A stretch of DNA of 64,000 nt from Sphingopyxis sp. USTB-05 (lineage in GTDB: Bacteria > Pseudomonadota > Alphaproteobacteria > Sphingomonadales > Sphingomonadaceae): NCBI RefSeq assembly GCF_023822045.1, contig NZ_CP084712.1:1364001-1428000 (forward strand), in the 5' to 3' direction. Positions 1-8,484 of the stretch are shown piece by piece. Within the stretch, counting starts at the first letter, position 1. The number at the start of each line of letters is the position of its first letter. A model generated the notes under the pieces. The model was given only the letters and a program-made list of their open reading frames with translations, was not told the origin of the DNA and did not search any database. The translations under genes were made by a program, and so were the position numbers.

Positions 1-370
1 TTTCGGGGCGGCGCATCAAAAGCTGCATGCCGATCCACGCGCCGAAGCTGAAGCCCGCGATCCACGTTGTCTGCGCTTCGGGATGGATCGACTGGACCCA
101 GTCGAGCGCCGATGCGGCATCGCTCAGTTCACCGATGCCGTTGTCGAACGTGCCCTGGCTGCGGCCGACGCCGCGGAAATTGAAGCGAAGCACCGCAAAA
201 CCGCGCGCGACGAAGCTCTTGTACATCGCCTGCGTGATGCGGTCGTTCATCGTGCCGCCGCCCTGCGGATGCGGGTGAAGGATCAGCGCAACTGGCGCGC
301 GCGGACGCGGCGGCGGCGAGAATCGGCCTTCGATGCGGCCTTCGGGGCCGGGGAAAATGACGTCGGGCAT
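1..370 (-). CDS. Alpha/beta-fold hydrolase, partial (C-terminus beyond window)
   Basis: The first ~123 residues of an alpha/beta hydrolase are visible; the gene runs off the left edge. The protein starts MPDVIFPGPEGRIEGRF and has an HPHPQGGGTMND oxyanion-region motif, an FNFRGVGRSQG stretch, and a GFSFGAW nucleophile elbow (Ser in G-F-S-F-G). This matches the small cytosolic dienelactone-hydrolase-like esterases common in alphaproteobacteria. The substrate cannot be told. It is divergent from the cysteine desulfurase at 599 and shares a 228-bp intergenic region holding a Fur-like palindrome. Confidence 0.85.
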   Translation of the reverse strand, partial: MPDVIFPGPEGRIEGRFSPPPRPRAPVALILHPHPQGGGTMNDRITQAMYKSFVARGFAVLRFNFRGVGRSQGTFDNGIGELSDAASALDWVQSIHPEAQTTWIAGFSFGAWIGMQLLMRRPE

Positions 371-473
371 GGGCGCACCTTTATGTTTTGAGGCTTGCCA
401 CCGATTCGCCGAAGGGCGGGGTGGCGGAGCGAAGTTGGCGCCTATACAGATAAAAGGTCGCAATATGCAACTT

Positions 474-490
474 TTGCGAATGATTCGCAA
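474..490. promoter_or_regulatory. Fur-box-like perfect palindrome
   Basis: The sequence ttgcgaatgattcgcaa is a perfect 8-1-8 inverted repeat in the divergent intergenic region between the hydrolase (start 370, minus) and the cysteine desulfurase (start 599, plus). It has the 7-1-7 architecture and the central AATGATT of Fur-family boxes. Iron control of the downstream Fe-S gene pair would make sense. This rests on motif resemblance only. Confidence 0.5.
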
Positions 491-515
491 TAAGGCGTTC
501 AATCCCTCCCTCTCA

Positions 516-548
516 ATCGTCACCCTGAGCTTGATCCGGGGTGACGAT
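516..548. repeat. Palindromic repeat, family A, single unit
   Basis: The unit atcgtcaccc...ggggtgacgat is imperfectly self-complementary around a gcttgatcc core. Related units with the core 'ctttatccgg' or 'cttgatccgg' occur at 3066, 11382, 11492 and 30239, always between genes. This looks like a REP-type extragenic palindrome, with no protein-coding content. Confidence 0.75.
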
Positions 549-598
549 GATGTCGAGCGCCGCTCGACATCCGCGGCTTTAGCGGGCAGATGCGGCGG

Positions 599-1690
599 AT
601 GATTTATCTCGATTATCAGGCCACGACGCCGCTCGCTCCCGAGGCACGCGAGGCGATGCTGCGCTGGCTGGAGGAGCCGGGTGAGGGAGAGGGGTTCGCC
701 AACCCATCAAGTACGCACAAGGCTGGCCGCGCCGCGGCCGCCGCGGTCGAGGTCGCACGCGATCAGGTTGCGGCGCTATTACCCAAAGGAGGCCGCGTTT
801 TCTTCACTTCGGGTGCGACCGAAGCGCTTAACTGGGCGCTACTGCGCGGGGCGGATGCGATGCCGGGCGGTGTCGCGGGTCTCAGCATCGAACATGCCGC
901 CTCGCTGCAATGTCTTGAACGGCTGAACGCCACCATCCTGCCCGTCGATGGCGCTGGGCTGGCGCTGCCGCCCGATGACGCGTTGATCCCCGAGGGCGGC
1001 ATCGTCGCAACGATGCTCGTGAATAACGAGGTCGGGACGATCCAGCCGGTCGACGACTTCGCCGCTGCCGCGCATGCAAAGAACAGCCTGCTGCTCTGCG
1101 ACGCGGTGCAGGGTTATGGCCGCGTCGCGATTCCCGAAGATGCCGACCTGATCGCCATCTCGGCGCACAAGATCCACGGGCCGAAGGGGATCGGCGCGCT
1201 GTGGATCAAGGATGGCGTCGACCTGCCGCCGCTGATGTTCGGGGGAGCGCAGGAGCAGGGGATGCGATCGGGAACCGTGTCGCCCGCTCTGTGCGCCGGT
1301 TTCGGCGCAGCCGCGGCGCTTGCGGCCGAACGCTTCGATGCCGATGCGGCGCATGTTGAGCGACTCTGGTCGCTTGCACTCGACATGCTCCCCGAATGGA
1401 CGATCAACGGCGATGCGACCCGCCGTTATCACGGCAATCTCAACGTCCGGCGCAAAGGCGTGAACGGCCTGCGCCTTATGTCCGATGCGCGCGAAATCGC
1501 CTTCTCGCTTGGCAGCGCATGCGGCAGCGGGTCGGGCAAGGTGAGCCATGTGCTGCGCGCGATGGGGATCAGTGAAGCCGATGCCCGCGCCTCGATCCGT
1601 CTCGGCTGGGGGCGTTATACGAGCGAACAGGAATTGCGCGATGGTCTCACCGCGATCCGGGAAGCCGCACGGCTGCAGGGTGTGAACTGA
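599..1690 (+). CDS. Cysteine desulfurase (class V aminotransferase, NifS/IscS family)
   Basis: A PLP enzyme that takes sulfur from cysteine for Fe-S cluster or other thio-cofactor assembly. From ATG 599 it has 363 residues. It opens with the family start YLDYQATTPLAPEA, which is why this ATG is preferred over the in-frame ATG at 590. It has the SIEHAA histidine near 99, NNEVGTIQP near 142-150, Asp168, and the PLP lysine in SAHKIHGPKG (Lys191). The active cysteine is in the late loop SLGSACGSGSG. The stop overlaps the start of the ferredoxin gene (TGATG at 1688-1692), so the two are translationally coupled. The family is clear, but sequence alone does not separate IscS, NifS and other functional classes. 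Confidence 0.93.
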   Translation: MIYLDYQATTPLAPEAREAMLRWLEEPGEGEGFANPSSTHKAGRAAAAAVEVARDQVAALLPKGGRVFFTSGATEALNWALLRGADAMPGGVAGLSIEHAASLQCLERLNATILPVDGAGLALPPDDALIPEGGIVATMLVNNEVGTIQPVDDFAAAAHAKNSLLLCDAVQGYGRVAIPEDADLIAISAHKIHGPKGIGALWIKDGVDLPPLMFGGAQEQGMRSGTVSPALCAGFGAAAALAAERFDADAAHVERLWSLALDMLPEWTINGDATRRYHGNLNVRRKGVNGLRLMSDAREIAFSLGSACGSGSGKVSHVLRAMGISEADARASIRLGWGRYTSEQELRDGLTAIREAARLQGVN

Positions 1691-2025
1691 TGCGCGTCAC
1701 CTTCATCCACGCCGACGGCAAGGCGCGCACGGAAGCCGAGGCCGAGCCCGGTTCAATCCTGCTCGACGTCGCGCAGGCGCATATGATGCCGCTTGAGGGG
1801 ACCTGCGAGGGTCAGATGGCCTGCTCCACCTGTCATGTCATCGTCGCCAAGGAGGATTTCGACCGCCTACCGCCCGCAAGCGAGATGGAAGAAGATATGC
1901 TCGACCTCGCCGCCGGCGTGCGGCGCACGAGCCGCCTGTCGTGCCAGATATTGCTGACCGCCGACCTCGACGGCCTCACCGTGCACATTCCCCCCGAAAG
2001 CCGCAATATGCAGGGACCCCGATGA
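1690..2025 (+). CDS. [2Fe-2S] ferredoxin, adrenodoxin/ISC type
   Basis: A 111-residue electron carrier. The four cluster ligands are visible as Cys39, Cys45, Cys48 (CEGQMACSTC) and Cys85 (RLSCQ). This CX5CX2CX36C spacing is that of vertebrate-type ferredoxins used in Fe-S cluster assembly and P450 electron transfer. The gene overlaps the upstream cysteine desulfurase by one base, which supports a role in cluster biogenesis. The full domain is present with no extensions. Confidence 0.93.
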   Translation: MRVTFIHADGKARTEAEAEPGSILLDVAQAHMMPLEGTCEGQMACSTCHVIVAKEDFDRLPPASEMEEDMLDLAAGVRRTSRLSCQILLTADLDGLTVHIPPESRNMQGPR

Positions 2026-2903
2026 TGCGGATGACGCTCGCGGCAATTGCGCTGCTCGGCTTATCCGGCTGCGCCACGGTGCCCGGCGAACCACTGGGCG
2101 ATTCCGTGATCGCCGCCAAGGCGATCCGCGATGTCGAACGGCGGAGCGGCGGTCGGCTCGGGATCGCGGTCGTCGATGCTCGCGGAAAGCTTGTTTCGGC
2201 GGATCGCGGACACGAACGCTTCGCCATGTGTTCGACGTTCAAGCTGCTGCTGGCGGGGCAAGTGTTCGAGCGTGCGGCCGAGGGCGTATCGTTGCGCACA
2301 CCGCTGCCCTTTGAGCGCGGCGAGCTTGTTTCCTATTCGCCGGGAACCGAAAAGCTGATCGGGCCGGACGGGAAGGGGGAGCAACGGCTCGGCTTTGCTG
2401 CGCGCGATGCCGTGGTTCTCAGCGACAATATGGCAGCGAACCTGATCCTGGAGCAGATCGGCGGTCCCGCCGCTTTCACGGCGGCGCTGCGCCGTTCAGG
2501 TGACGCGGTGACGCGGCTCGACCGGATCGAGCCCGATCTCAATGAAAATGCGCCGGGCGACGAGCGTGACACGACCAGCCCGATCGCGATGGCGACGAGC
2601 GCTGCGGCCTATATCTACGGCAGCCGGCTGAAACCCGACCATCGCACGCAATTGCGCGGATGGATGATCGAGAGCGCGACCGGGTTGAAGCGCATTCGTG
2701 CAGGATTGCCGCAGGGCTGGATCGCCGGTGACAAAACGGGCACATGCGGCACCGCTTACAATGACGTCGCCTTTGTCGAGACGCCCGGCGGGCGAAAATA
2801 TGTCATTGCCATCTATCTCGATCGTCCGGCGGTCGAGGGCGATGTCGCCAGTGCGGTCATCGCCGAGGCGACGCGCATCGTTGCGGCCGATCTGCCCAAC
2901 TGA
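2022..2903 (+). CDS. bla: Class A beta-lactamase, predicted lipoprotein
   Basis: A 293-residue serine beta-lactamase that hydrolyses beta-lactams in the periplasm. ATG 2022 is chosen because it gives a signal peptide ending in a lipobox (LSGC, Cys17). All class A motifs are present: STFK (Ser71, Lys74), SDN (134-136), EPDLN (Glu170, Asn174) and KTG (238-240). Cys70 directly precedes the nucleophile serine and Cys242 follows KTGT. These are the positions of the Cys69-Cys238 disulfide of KPC/SME/NMC-type carbapenemases. The gene overlaps the ferredoxin end by four bases and has no mobile-element signature nearby, so it looks chromosomal and intrinsic. Its spectrum is unknown. Confidence 0.93.
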   Translation: MMRMTLAAIALLGLSGCATVPGEPLGDSVIAAKAIRDVERRSGGRLGIAVVDARGKLVSADRGHERFAMCSTFKLLLAGQVFERAAEGVSLRTPLPFERGELVSYSPGTEKLIGPDGKGEQRLGFAARDAVVLSDNMAANLILEQIGGPAAFTAALRRSGDAVTRLDRIEPDLNENAPGDERDTTSPIAMATSAAAYIYGSRLKPDHRTQLRGWMIESATGLKRIRAGLPQGWIAGDKTGTCGTAYNDVAFVETPGGRKYVIAIYLDRPAVEGDVASAVIAEATRIVAADLPN

Positions 2904-2942
2904 GCAGGCCGCTTGCATTTCACGGCATCCGCCGCCATATGC

Positions 2943-3040
2943 GCCGCGGGAGTCGGGCGGACGCAGTCTTCGCCAACCCGGTCAGGTCCGGAAGGAAGCA
3001 GCCGCAACGAATTCGCTGCGGGTCGTTCCGGCTCCCACCC
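2943..3040 (+). ncRNA. ffs: Signal recognition particle RNA (4.5S, small bacterial type)
   Basis: The hallmark apical domain is present at about 2978-3006: ggtcaggtccggaaggaagc, with the GGAA tetraloop and the asymmetric internal loop bound by Ffh. Flanking arms pair: gggagtcggg (2948-2957) with ttccggctccc (3026-3036), and gcag near 2963 with ctgc near 3015. The ends are estimated from helix closure to within about 5 bases. The gene lies directly upstream of dnaX, in the same orientation. Confidence 0.9.
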
Positions 3041-3065
3041 TAACCATATCATCGCGTTAATTCGC

Positions 3066-3145
3066 ATCGTCACCCTGGACTTTATCCGGGGTCGCGCTTT
3101 TCCGACTTCGCTGAGCGGGACCCGGATCAAGTCCGGGGTGACGCG
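3066..3145. repeat. Palindromic repeat, family A, two facing units
   Basis: Two inverted copies of the family A unit (atcgtcaccctggactttatccggg and cccggatcaagtccggggtgac) flank a linker gcgcttttccgacttcgctgagcggga. The same bipartite layout recurs at 11492-11585 and 30239-30328. It lies between the SRP RNA gene and dnaX. Confidence 0.8.
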
Positions 3146-3206
3146 ATATTGGAAGCTTTTGTATTCCCCTTCGACAAGCGCGCTGGTGCCTCCTAATACG
3201 GACAGC

Positions 3207-4925
3207 ATGAGCGATTCCGCCGACGACGAAACCCCGATGCTGGGAATGGACCTGCCCGAGACGGCGCCGCAGCCGTCGAGTGGGCCATACCGCGTTCTTG
3301 CCCGCAAATATCGCCCGCAAACCTTTGCCGAACTGATCGGGCAGGATGCGATGGTGCGCACGCTTGGCAACGCGATCGCGCGCGACCGGCTGGCCCACGC
3401 ATTTCTGATGACCGGGGTGCGTGGGGTCGGCAAGACATCGACCGCGCGCTTGATCGCCAAGGCATTGAACTGCATCGGTCCGGACGGGCAGGGTGGTCCG
3501 ACAATTGACCCGTGCGGCGTGTGCGAGCCGTGCCGCGCGATTACCGAGGGGCGCCATATCGACGTGATCGAAATGGACGCCGCATCGAACACCGGCGTGG
3601 ATGACGTGCGCGAGATTATCGAGGCGGTGCGCTATGCGGCGGTCTCGGCGCGCTACAAGATCTACATCATCGACGAAGTGCATATGTTGTCGCGTAACGC
3701 GTTCAATGCGCTTCTGAAAACGCTCGAAGAGCCGCCGCCGCACGTCAAATTCCTGTTCGCGACGACCGAAGTCAACAAGGTGCCAGTGACGGTGTTGTCG
3801 CGCTGTCAGCGCTTCGACCTACGCCGCATTACCCCCGACATGCTGTTCGCGCATTTCAGCGCGATTCTGCAGAAAGAGGGCGTCGAGGCAGAGGCGCCTG
3901 CGATCTGGCTGATCGCGAACGCCGCGGAGGGCTCGGTACGCGACGGGCTGTCGATCCTGGATCAGGCGATTGCCCACGCGGACCTCGATGGCGGCGGGAT
4001 GATCGGCGCGGCGCAGGTGCGCGTGATGCTCGGACTGTCCGATCGCACGTCGATCGCGCAGTTGATGGCAACGATATTGGAAGGCGATGCGGGCGGCGCG
4101 ATCGATCTGGCGCGTGCACAATATGCGCTGGGGATCGAGCCGGTTGCGATGGTGCGGGGACTGATGGACCTGACCCATGCGATCACTCTCGCCAAAGTCT
4201 CACGCCACGACGATCCAGCGCTTGCCGAGGCCGACCGCGAACGCATTGGCGACTGGGCGAAAAAACTAGGTTTCGCGCCGCTCAACCGGCTGTGGCAATT
4301 GCTGCTCAAGGGGCATGACGAAGTGCTCCGCGCGAATAATCCGCTCGAACATCTCGAAATGCTGTTGCTGCGCGTGATCTACGCCGCTGCGATGCCCGAT
4401 CCCGGCGAGCTTGCAAAATTGCTCGAAAAGGGCGGGGTGCCGACGATGCCGCTCGCCGCGCCGGCGGCACCAGCGTCGCAGGAAAACATGGCGGCCGAAC
4501 CCGTCGCTGCGGCCCCCATGCCGACGGCCGACACGGCCCAGGTGCCCGCCTCGGCACTGACCGTCGCGCAGATTCACCAGCTCCTCGAAAGCACCGGAAA
4601 TCATCGTCTTGCGGTCGATGTCTATGATCATATGCGAATCATCAGCCTCGAACCCGGAAGCCTCATTTTTGCCCCCGTCGCGGCGCTCGGCGCGGCGTTC
4701 GCGCGCGATCTGGGTGAGGCGTTGCTTGCGGCGACGGGCAGCCGTTGGCAGGTTCGCGCAGGCGAAGGGGAAGGGCGGCCGAGCCTTGGCGACGTGCGCA
4801 CCGCGAAACTGGCCGACAATGACGCGCGAATTCGCGAATTGCCTGTCGTAAAGGCCGCTTTGGCGGCTTTTCCCGACGCAAGGCTTGTCGAGGACGACGA
4901 CAATCGGCATAGGTCGAACCCATGA
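3207..4925 (+). CDS. dnaX: DNA polymerase III subunit gamma/tau
   Basis: The clamp-loader ATPase of the replicative polymerase, 572 residues from ATG 3207; this start precedes the conserved YRVLARKYRPQTFAELIGQ. Walker A is GVRGVGKT (70-77), the zinc ligands are Cys89, Cys103, Cys106 and Cys109, and Walker B is IIDEVHML (154-161). An Ala/Pro-rich linker near residues 410-450 precedes a C-terminal tau-type domain. The stop overlaps the ybaB start (ATGA at 4922), the usual dnaX-ybaB pairing. I see no convincing programmed frameshift signal for a short gamma form. Confidence 0.96.
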   Translation: MSDSADDETPMLGMDLPETAPQPSSGPYRVLARKYRPQTFAELIGQDAMVRTLGNAIARDRLAHAFLMTGVRGVGKTSTARLIAKALNCIGPDGQGGPTIDPCGVCEPCRAITEGRHIDVIEMDAASNTGVDDVREIIEAVRYAAVSARYKIYIIDEVHMLSRNAFNALLKTLEEPPPHVKFLFATTEVNKVPVTVLSRCQRFDLRRITPDMLFAHFSAILQKEGVEAEAPAIWLIANAAEGSVRDGLSILDQAIAHADLDGGGMIGAAQVRVMLGLSDRTSIAQLMATILEGDAGGAIDLARAQYALGIEPVAMVRGLMDLTHAITLAKVSRHDDPALAEADRERIGDWAKKLGFAPLNRLWQLLLKGHDEVLRANNPLEHLEMLLLRVIYAAAMPDPGELAKLLEKGGVPTMPLAAPAAPASQENMAAEPVAAAPMPTADTAQVPASALTVAQIHQLLESTGNHRLAVDVYDHMRIISLEPGSLIFAPVAALGAAFARDLGEALLAATGSRWQVRAGEGEGRPSLGDVRTAKLADNDARIRELPVVKAALAAFPDARLVEDDDNRHRSNP

Positions 4926-5257
4926 AATCGATCGAAGAAATGATGAAGGCGGCGCAGGAAGCCGCAGCCACCGTGCAAGCGCAGATGCAGGAGGCGCAGG
5001 CGAAGCTCGACAGCGTCGAGGTCGAAGGCGTTTCGGGCGGCGGTCTTGTGAAAATCACCGCGACTGCGAAAGGCCGCATCAAGGCGATCCACATCGACGA
5101 TAGTCTCATGGTTCCCTCGGACAAGCAGATGCTTGAAGACCTACTTGCCGCCGCGTTCAATGACGCGCGCGAAAAGGCCGATGCGGCGAGCAACGAGGAA
5201 ATGGGCAAGATGACGAGCGGCTTGCCGCTCCCCCCGGGCTTCAAGCTGCCGTTTTGA
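4922..5257 (+). CDS. YbaB/EbfC family nucleoid-associated protein
   Basis: A 111-residue protein with the family architecture: an N-terminal helix rich in Met/Gln/Ala (MKSIEEMMKAAQEAAATVQ), the GVSGGGLVKITATAKG beta segment, a long C-terminal helix and the LPLPPGF tail. The family binds DNA as a dimer and is linked to recombination and nucleoid structure. It is coupled to dnaX by a four-base overlap, the standard bacterial arrangement. Confidence 0.94.
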   Translation: MKSIEEMMKAAQEAAATVQAQMQEAQAKLDSVEVEGVSGGGLVKITATAKGRIKAIHIDDSLMVPSDKQMLEDLLAAAFNDAREKADAASNEEMGKMTSGLPLPPGFKLPF

Positions 5258-5303
5258 GCCGGCCCCCGAATCCCTCTGGGCCCGCGCTGTTCAGCGCAGT
5301 GAC

Positions 5304-5331
5304 ATTGAATGCGTGCGAAGTTACGCCATAT
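5304..5331 (+). promoter_or_regulatory. Candidate RpoH (sigma-32) promoter of lon
   Basis: The -35-like aTTGAAT (5304-5310) is separated by 13 bases from the -10-like cgCCATAT (5324-5331). This fits the heat-shock pattern CTTGAA-N13-CCCCATnT closely. It lies 64 bp upstream of the lon start. Lon is a classic RpoH target, which supports the call; the evidence is pattern-based only. Confidence 0.55.
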
Positions 5332-5394
5332 TAGCGATGAACCACCTATAAGAAGGGCGGTGCGCCCGGTCGCGGGGCCCGTCCAGGAGCCGTA

Positions 5395-7791
5395 ATGACG
5401 CAATCTTATCCCCTTCTTCCGCTGCGTGACATCGTCGTTTTCCCGCACATGATTGTGCCGCTCTTTGTTGGACGCGACCGTTCGGTCGCCGCGCTTGAAG
5501 CCGCGATGGAATCCGACAAGGAAATCTTTCTCGTGGCGCAGCTCGATCCGGGCGAAGACGATCCGCAGCGCGACGATCTTTATGATGTCGGCGTGATCGC
5601 CACCGTGCTCCAGCTTTTGAAGCTGCCCGACGGCACCGTCCGCGTACTCGTCGAAGGCAAGGAGCGTGCGAAACTGCTCGGCCTCGCCAACGAAGACAAG
5701 GCCGTGATGGCAAGCGTCAAGCCGATCGGCGACACGGTTGACGACAGCGTCGACACCGCCGCACTGATGCGCTCGGTCGTCGACCAGTTCGAAAATTACG
5801 CCAAGCTCAACAAGAAGATGCCCGCCGAAACCGCGGTGCAATTGTCGCAGATTGAGGATGCCTCGCGTCTTGCCGACTCCGTTGCAGGCAATCTCAACAT
5901 CAAGGTGTCCGACAAGCAGGCACTGCTCGTCGAGGATGCGCCGTCGAAGCGGCTCGAGATGGTCTTCGCGTTCATGGAGGGCGAGCTTGGCGTTCTGCAG
6001 GTCGAAAAGAAGATCCGCGGCCGCGTGAAGCGCCAGATGGAAAAGAGCCAGCGCGAATATTATCTCAACGAACAGTTGAAGGCGATCCAGCGCGAGCTCG
6101 GCAACGATAATGGCGAGGGCGGCGACGATCTGGCCGAGCTGCAGCTCAAGATCGACAGCCTCAAAATGTCGAAGGAAGCCAAGGCCAAGGCGAACGCCGA
6201 ACTCAAGAAGTTGCGCGCGATGGCGCCGATGTCGGCCGAAGCGACCGTTGTCCGCAACTATCTCGACACGCTGATCGGCCTGCCGTGGGGCAAGAAGTCG
6301 AAGCTCAAGAAGGATATCGCGAAGGCGCAAGCCGTCCTCGACGACGACCATTATGCGCTCGAAAAGGTCAAGGACCGGATCGTCGAATATCTGGCGGTTC
6401 AGGCGCGTACGAACAAGCTGAAGGGGCCGATCCTGTGCCTCGTCGGCCCTCCGGGCGTCGGCAAAACCTCGCTCGGCCGGTCGATTGCGAAGGCGACGGG
6501 CCGCGAGTTCGTGCGCCAGTCGCTTGGCGGCGTGCGCGACGAGGCCGAGATTCGCGGCCATCGCCGCACCTATATCGGCTCGCTGCCGGGCAAGATCGTG
6601 ACGAACCTCAAAAAGGCCGGCACGATGAACCCGCTGTTCCTGCTCGACGAGATCGACAAGCTGGGCCAGGATTTCCGCGGCGATCCGGCATCGGCGCTGC
6701 TCGAAGTGCTCGACCCCGAACAGAATGGCAAATTCCAGGACCATTATCTGGAGGTCGATGTCGACCTGTCGGACGTGATGTTCGTCACGACCGCCAACTC
6801 GCTGAACCTGCCGCAGCCGTTGCTCGACCGCATGGAGATCATCCGGCTCGAAGGCTATACCGAGGATGAGAAGGTCGAGATCGCGAAGTTGCATCTGATC
6901 GCCAAGCAGGTCGAGGCGCATGGCCTGAAAGCGGGCGAATTCGAGCTGACCGAAGAAGGGCTGCGCGACCTCATCCGCTATTACACCCGCGAAGCCGGCG
7001 TCCGCACGCTCGAACGCGAGATCGCGCGTCTCGCGCGCAAGGCGCTGCGCCGCATTCTCGAAGGCAAGGCCGAAACCGTCACCGTGACGCCGGAGAATCT
7101 CTCCGAATTCGCGGGCGTGCGCAAATTCCGCCACGGCATGGGCGACCTGGAAGATCAGGTCGGCGCCGTGACAGGGCTTGCATGGACCGAGGTCGGCGGC
7201 GAATTGCTGACGATCGAAGCCGTGACCGCGTCGGGCAAGGGGCAGGTGCGCACCACCGGCAAGCTTGGTGAAGTGATGACCGAGTCGGTACAGGCCGCGC
7301 TGTCGTTCGTGAAGGCGCGCGCGCCGGCATACGGCATCAAGCCCAGCCTGTTCGCGCGCAAGGACATCCATATCCACTTGCCCGAGGGTGCGGTGCCAAA
7401 GGATGGCCCGTCGGCCGGCGTTGGTATGGTCACCGCAATGATTTCAACGCTGACCGGCATTGCGGTGCGCCGCGACGTTGCGATGACCGGTGAAGTCACG
7501 CTGCGTGGCCGCGTGCTTGCGATCGGCGGGCTCAAGGAAAAGCTGCTCGCAGCGCTGCGCGGCGGCATCAAAACGGTGCTGATCCCGGAAGAGAATGAGA
7601 AGGACCTCGTTGAAATTCCGGCGAATATCACGAGCGGGCTCAAGATCATTCCGGTCAGCCATGTCGATCAGGTCCTTGCCGAGGCGTTGGTCTCACCCGT
7701 TGTGCCGATCGAATGGACCGAGGCCGACGAACTGGCGGCATCCCCGCCGATCGCGTCTGGAAACGACCCCGAAACGACGATTCGTCACTGA
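5395..7791 (+). CDS. lon: ATP-dependent Lon protease
   Basis: A 798-residue cytosolic AAA+ serine protease that degrades misfolded and regulatory proteins. The N-terminal LON substrate-binding domain starts at [13 protein letters not shown]. Walker A is GPPGVGKT (351-358) and Walker B is LFLLDEIDK. The proteolytic dyad is Ser673 ([10 protein letters not shown]) with Lys716 (GGLKEK). Length and order match bacterial LonA. It is a single gene with a heat-shock-like promoter upstream and a strong hairpin terminator downstream. Confidence 0.98.
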   Translation: MTQSYPLLPLRDIVVFPHMIVPLFVGRDRSVAALEAAMESDKEIFLVAQLDPGEDDPQRDDLYDVGVIATVLQLLKLPDGTVRVLVEGKERAKLLGLANEDKAVMASVKPIGDTVDDSVDTAALMRSVVDQFENYAKLNKKMPAETAVQLSQIEDASRLADSVAGNLNIKVSDKQALLVEDAPSKRLEMVFAFMEGELGVLQVEKKIRGRVKRQMEKSQREYYLNEQLKAIQRELGNDNGEGGDDLAELQLKIDSLKMSKEAKAKANAELKKLRAMAPMSAEATVVRNYLDTLIGLPWGKKSKLKKDIAKAQAVLDDDHYALEKVKDRIVEYLAVQARTNKLKGPILCLVGPPGVGKTSLGRSIAKATGREFVRQSLGGVRDEAEIRGHRRTYIGSLPGKIVTNLKKAGTMNPLFLLDEIDKLGQDFRGDPASALLEVLDPEQNGKFQDHYLEVDVDLSDVMFVTTANSLNLPQPLLDRMEIIRLEGYTEDEKVEIAKLHLIAKQVEAHGLKAGEFELTEEGLRDLIRYYTREAGVRTLEREIARLARKALRRILEGKAETVTVTPENLSEFAGVRKFRHGMGDLEDQVGAVTGLAWTEVGGELLTIEAVTASGKGQVRTTGKLGEVMTESVQAALSFVKARAPAYGIKPSLFARKDIHIHLPEGAVPKDGPSAGVGMVTAMISTLTGIAVRRDVAMTGEVTLRGRVLAIGGLKEKLLAALRGGIKTVLIPEENEKDLVEIPANITSGLKIIPVSHVDQVLAEALVSPVVPIEWTEADELAASPPIASGNDPETTIRH

Positions 7792-7814
7792 GTCGGCACC
7801 GCTTCACGGTAATT

Positions 7815-7868
7815 CGCCCCAAATTCGTCGCAAAATCGACGTTTTGGGGCGTTTTTCGTCCTTTTTTG
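7815..7868 (+). terminator. Rho-independent terminator of lon
   Basis: A long stem-loop: cgccccaaa pairs with ttttggggcg, and inside it cgtcg pairs with cgacg around caaaat. It is followed by gtttttcgtccttttttg. It begins 23 bp after the lon stop. Confidence 0.85.
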
Positions 7869-7870
7869 CT

Positions 7871-7898
7871 TTGACAAGGCGGGGTCAAACATCGTTAG
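7871..7898 (+). promoter_or_regulatory. Candidate sigma-70-type promoter of the HU gene
   Basis: A consensus TTGACA (-35, 7871-7876) is followed after about 17 bases by a weak -10 (gttagt/cgttag). It lies about 70 bp upstream of the HU start and just after the lon terminator. The -35 is perfect but the -10 is poor. Confidence 0.4.
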
Positions 7899-7963
7899 TG
7901 ACGCGCCATGGCTTCGGGCCATGAGAATCATTTAACCAACCATAATGCAGGGGTTCCTTAGGC

Positions 7964-8236
7964 ATGAACAAACAAGACCTGATCGCCGCCGTCGCTGACT
8001 CGAGCGGCCTGACCAAGGGTGACGCGAGCAAGGCCGTTGAGGCCGTGTTCGACGCAATCACCGGTTCGCTGAAGAAGGGCGGCGAAGTCCGTCTCGTTGG
8101 CTTCGGCACCTTCGCGGTCAGCAAGCGCAAGGCATCGACCGGTCGCAACCCGCGCACCGGCGAAACGATGACCATCGCGGCGTCGAACCAGCCGAAGTTC
8201 AAGGCCGGTAAGGCCCTTAAGGACGCCGTCAACTAA
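7964..8236 (+). CDS. hup: HU family DNA-binding protein
   Basis: A 90-residue histone-like protein that bends and compacts DNA as a dimer. It starts MNKQDLIAAVADSSGLTKGDA and holds the family signature GFGTFAVSKRKASTGRNPRTGE, with the proline-containing DNA-intercalating arm (RNPRTG). The HU gene directly after lon is a widely conserved order. Whether it forms a homo- or heterodimer cannot be seen. Confidence 0.96.
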   Translation: MNKQDLIAAVADSSGLTKGDASKAVEAVFDAITGSLKKGGEVRLVGFGTFAVSKRKASTGRNPRTGETMTIAASNQPKFKAGKALKDAVN

Positions 8237-8265
8237 GTTGACAGGCACCTTCTGGTGAATACATT

Positions 8266-8299
8266 TCGGGCCGTGGCGTAAGCTGCGGCCCGATTTGTA
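8266..8299 (+). terminator. Probable terminator of the HU gene
   Basis: Perfect arms cgggccg (8267-8273) and cggcccg (8286-8292) around a 12-base loop are followed by atttgtat. The T-tract is weak, but the position 30 bp after the stop fits termination. Confidence 0.55.
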
Positions 8300-8409
8300 T
8301 CCGCCGGATGGATTGTGCGTGAAGATTGAACAAATGTCCGTTGCAATCACCGTCGCAGCGGCTATGGACGTCCGACTTTCGGACGCCGGGCTCCCGGCAT
8401 GCACCGGAC

Positions 8410-8484
8410 GGGCGCGTAGCTCAGCGGTAGAGCACACCCTTCACACGGGTGGGGTCACAGGTTCAATCCCTGTCGCGCCCACCA
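8410..8484 (+). tRNA. tRNA-Val (anticodon CAC)
   Basis: A complete cloverleaf with encoded CCA: acceptor gggcgcg/cgcgccc, D arm gctc..gagc, anticodon stem caccc/gggtg with loop TTCACAC (anticodon CAC, reads GUG), and T arm acagg-ttcaatc-cctgt. It is 75 nt including the 3' CCA. No integrase or phage gene lies next to it. Confidence 0.95.

Noticed and set aside
4260..4269. Run of six A followed by C in dnaX (possible frameshift site for a short gamma form)
   Set aside because: A -1 shift there would give a ~370-residue product that ends inside the third clamp-loader domain, earlier than in organisms with a real gamma. No stimulatory stem or Shine-Dalgarno was apparent.
4663..7377. 904-codon open frame antisense to lon and ybaB
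   Set aside because: Long antisense frames are usual in high-GC genes with strong third-position bias. The composition (Arg/His/Leu-rich) is that of a reversed coding frame, and the sense genes are certain.
8410..8484. tRNA-Val as an integration site for a mobile element
   Set aside because: No integrase, direct repeat of the tRNA 3' end or atypical gene block is seen nearby. The same is true for tRNA-Leu at 55631.
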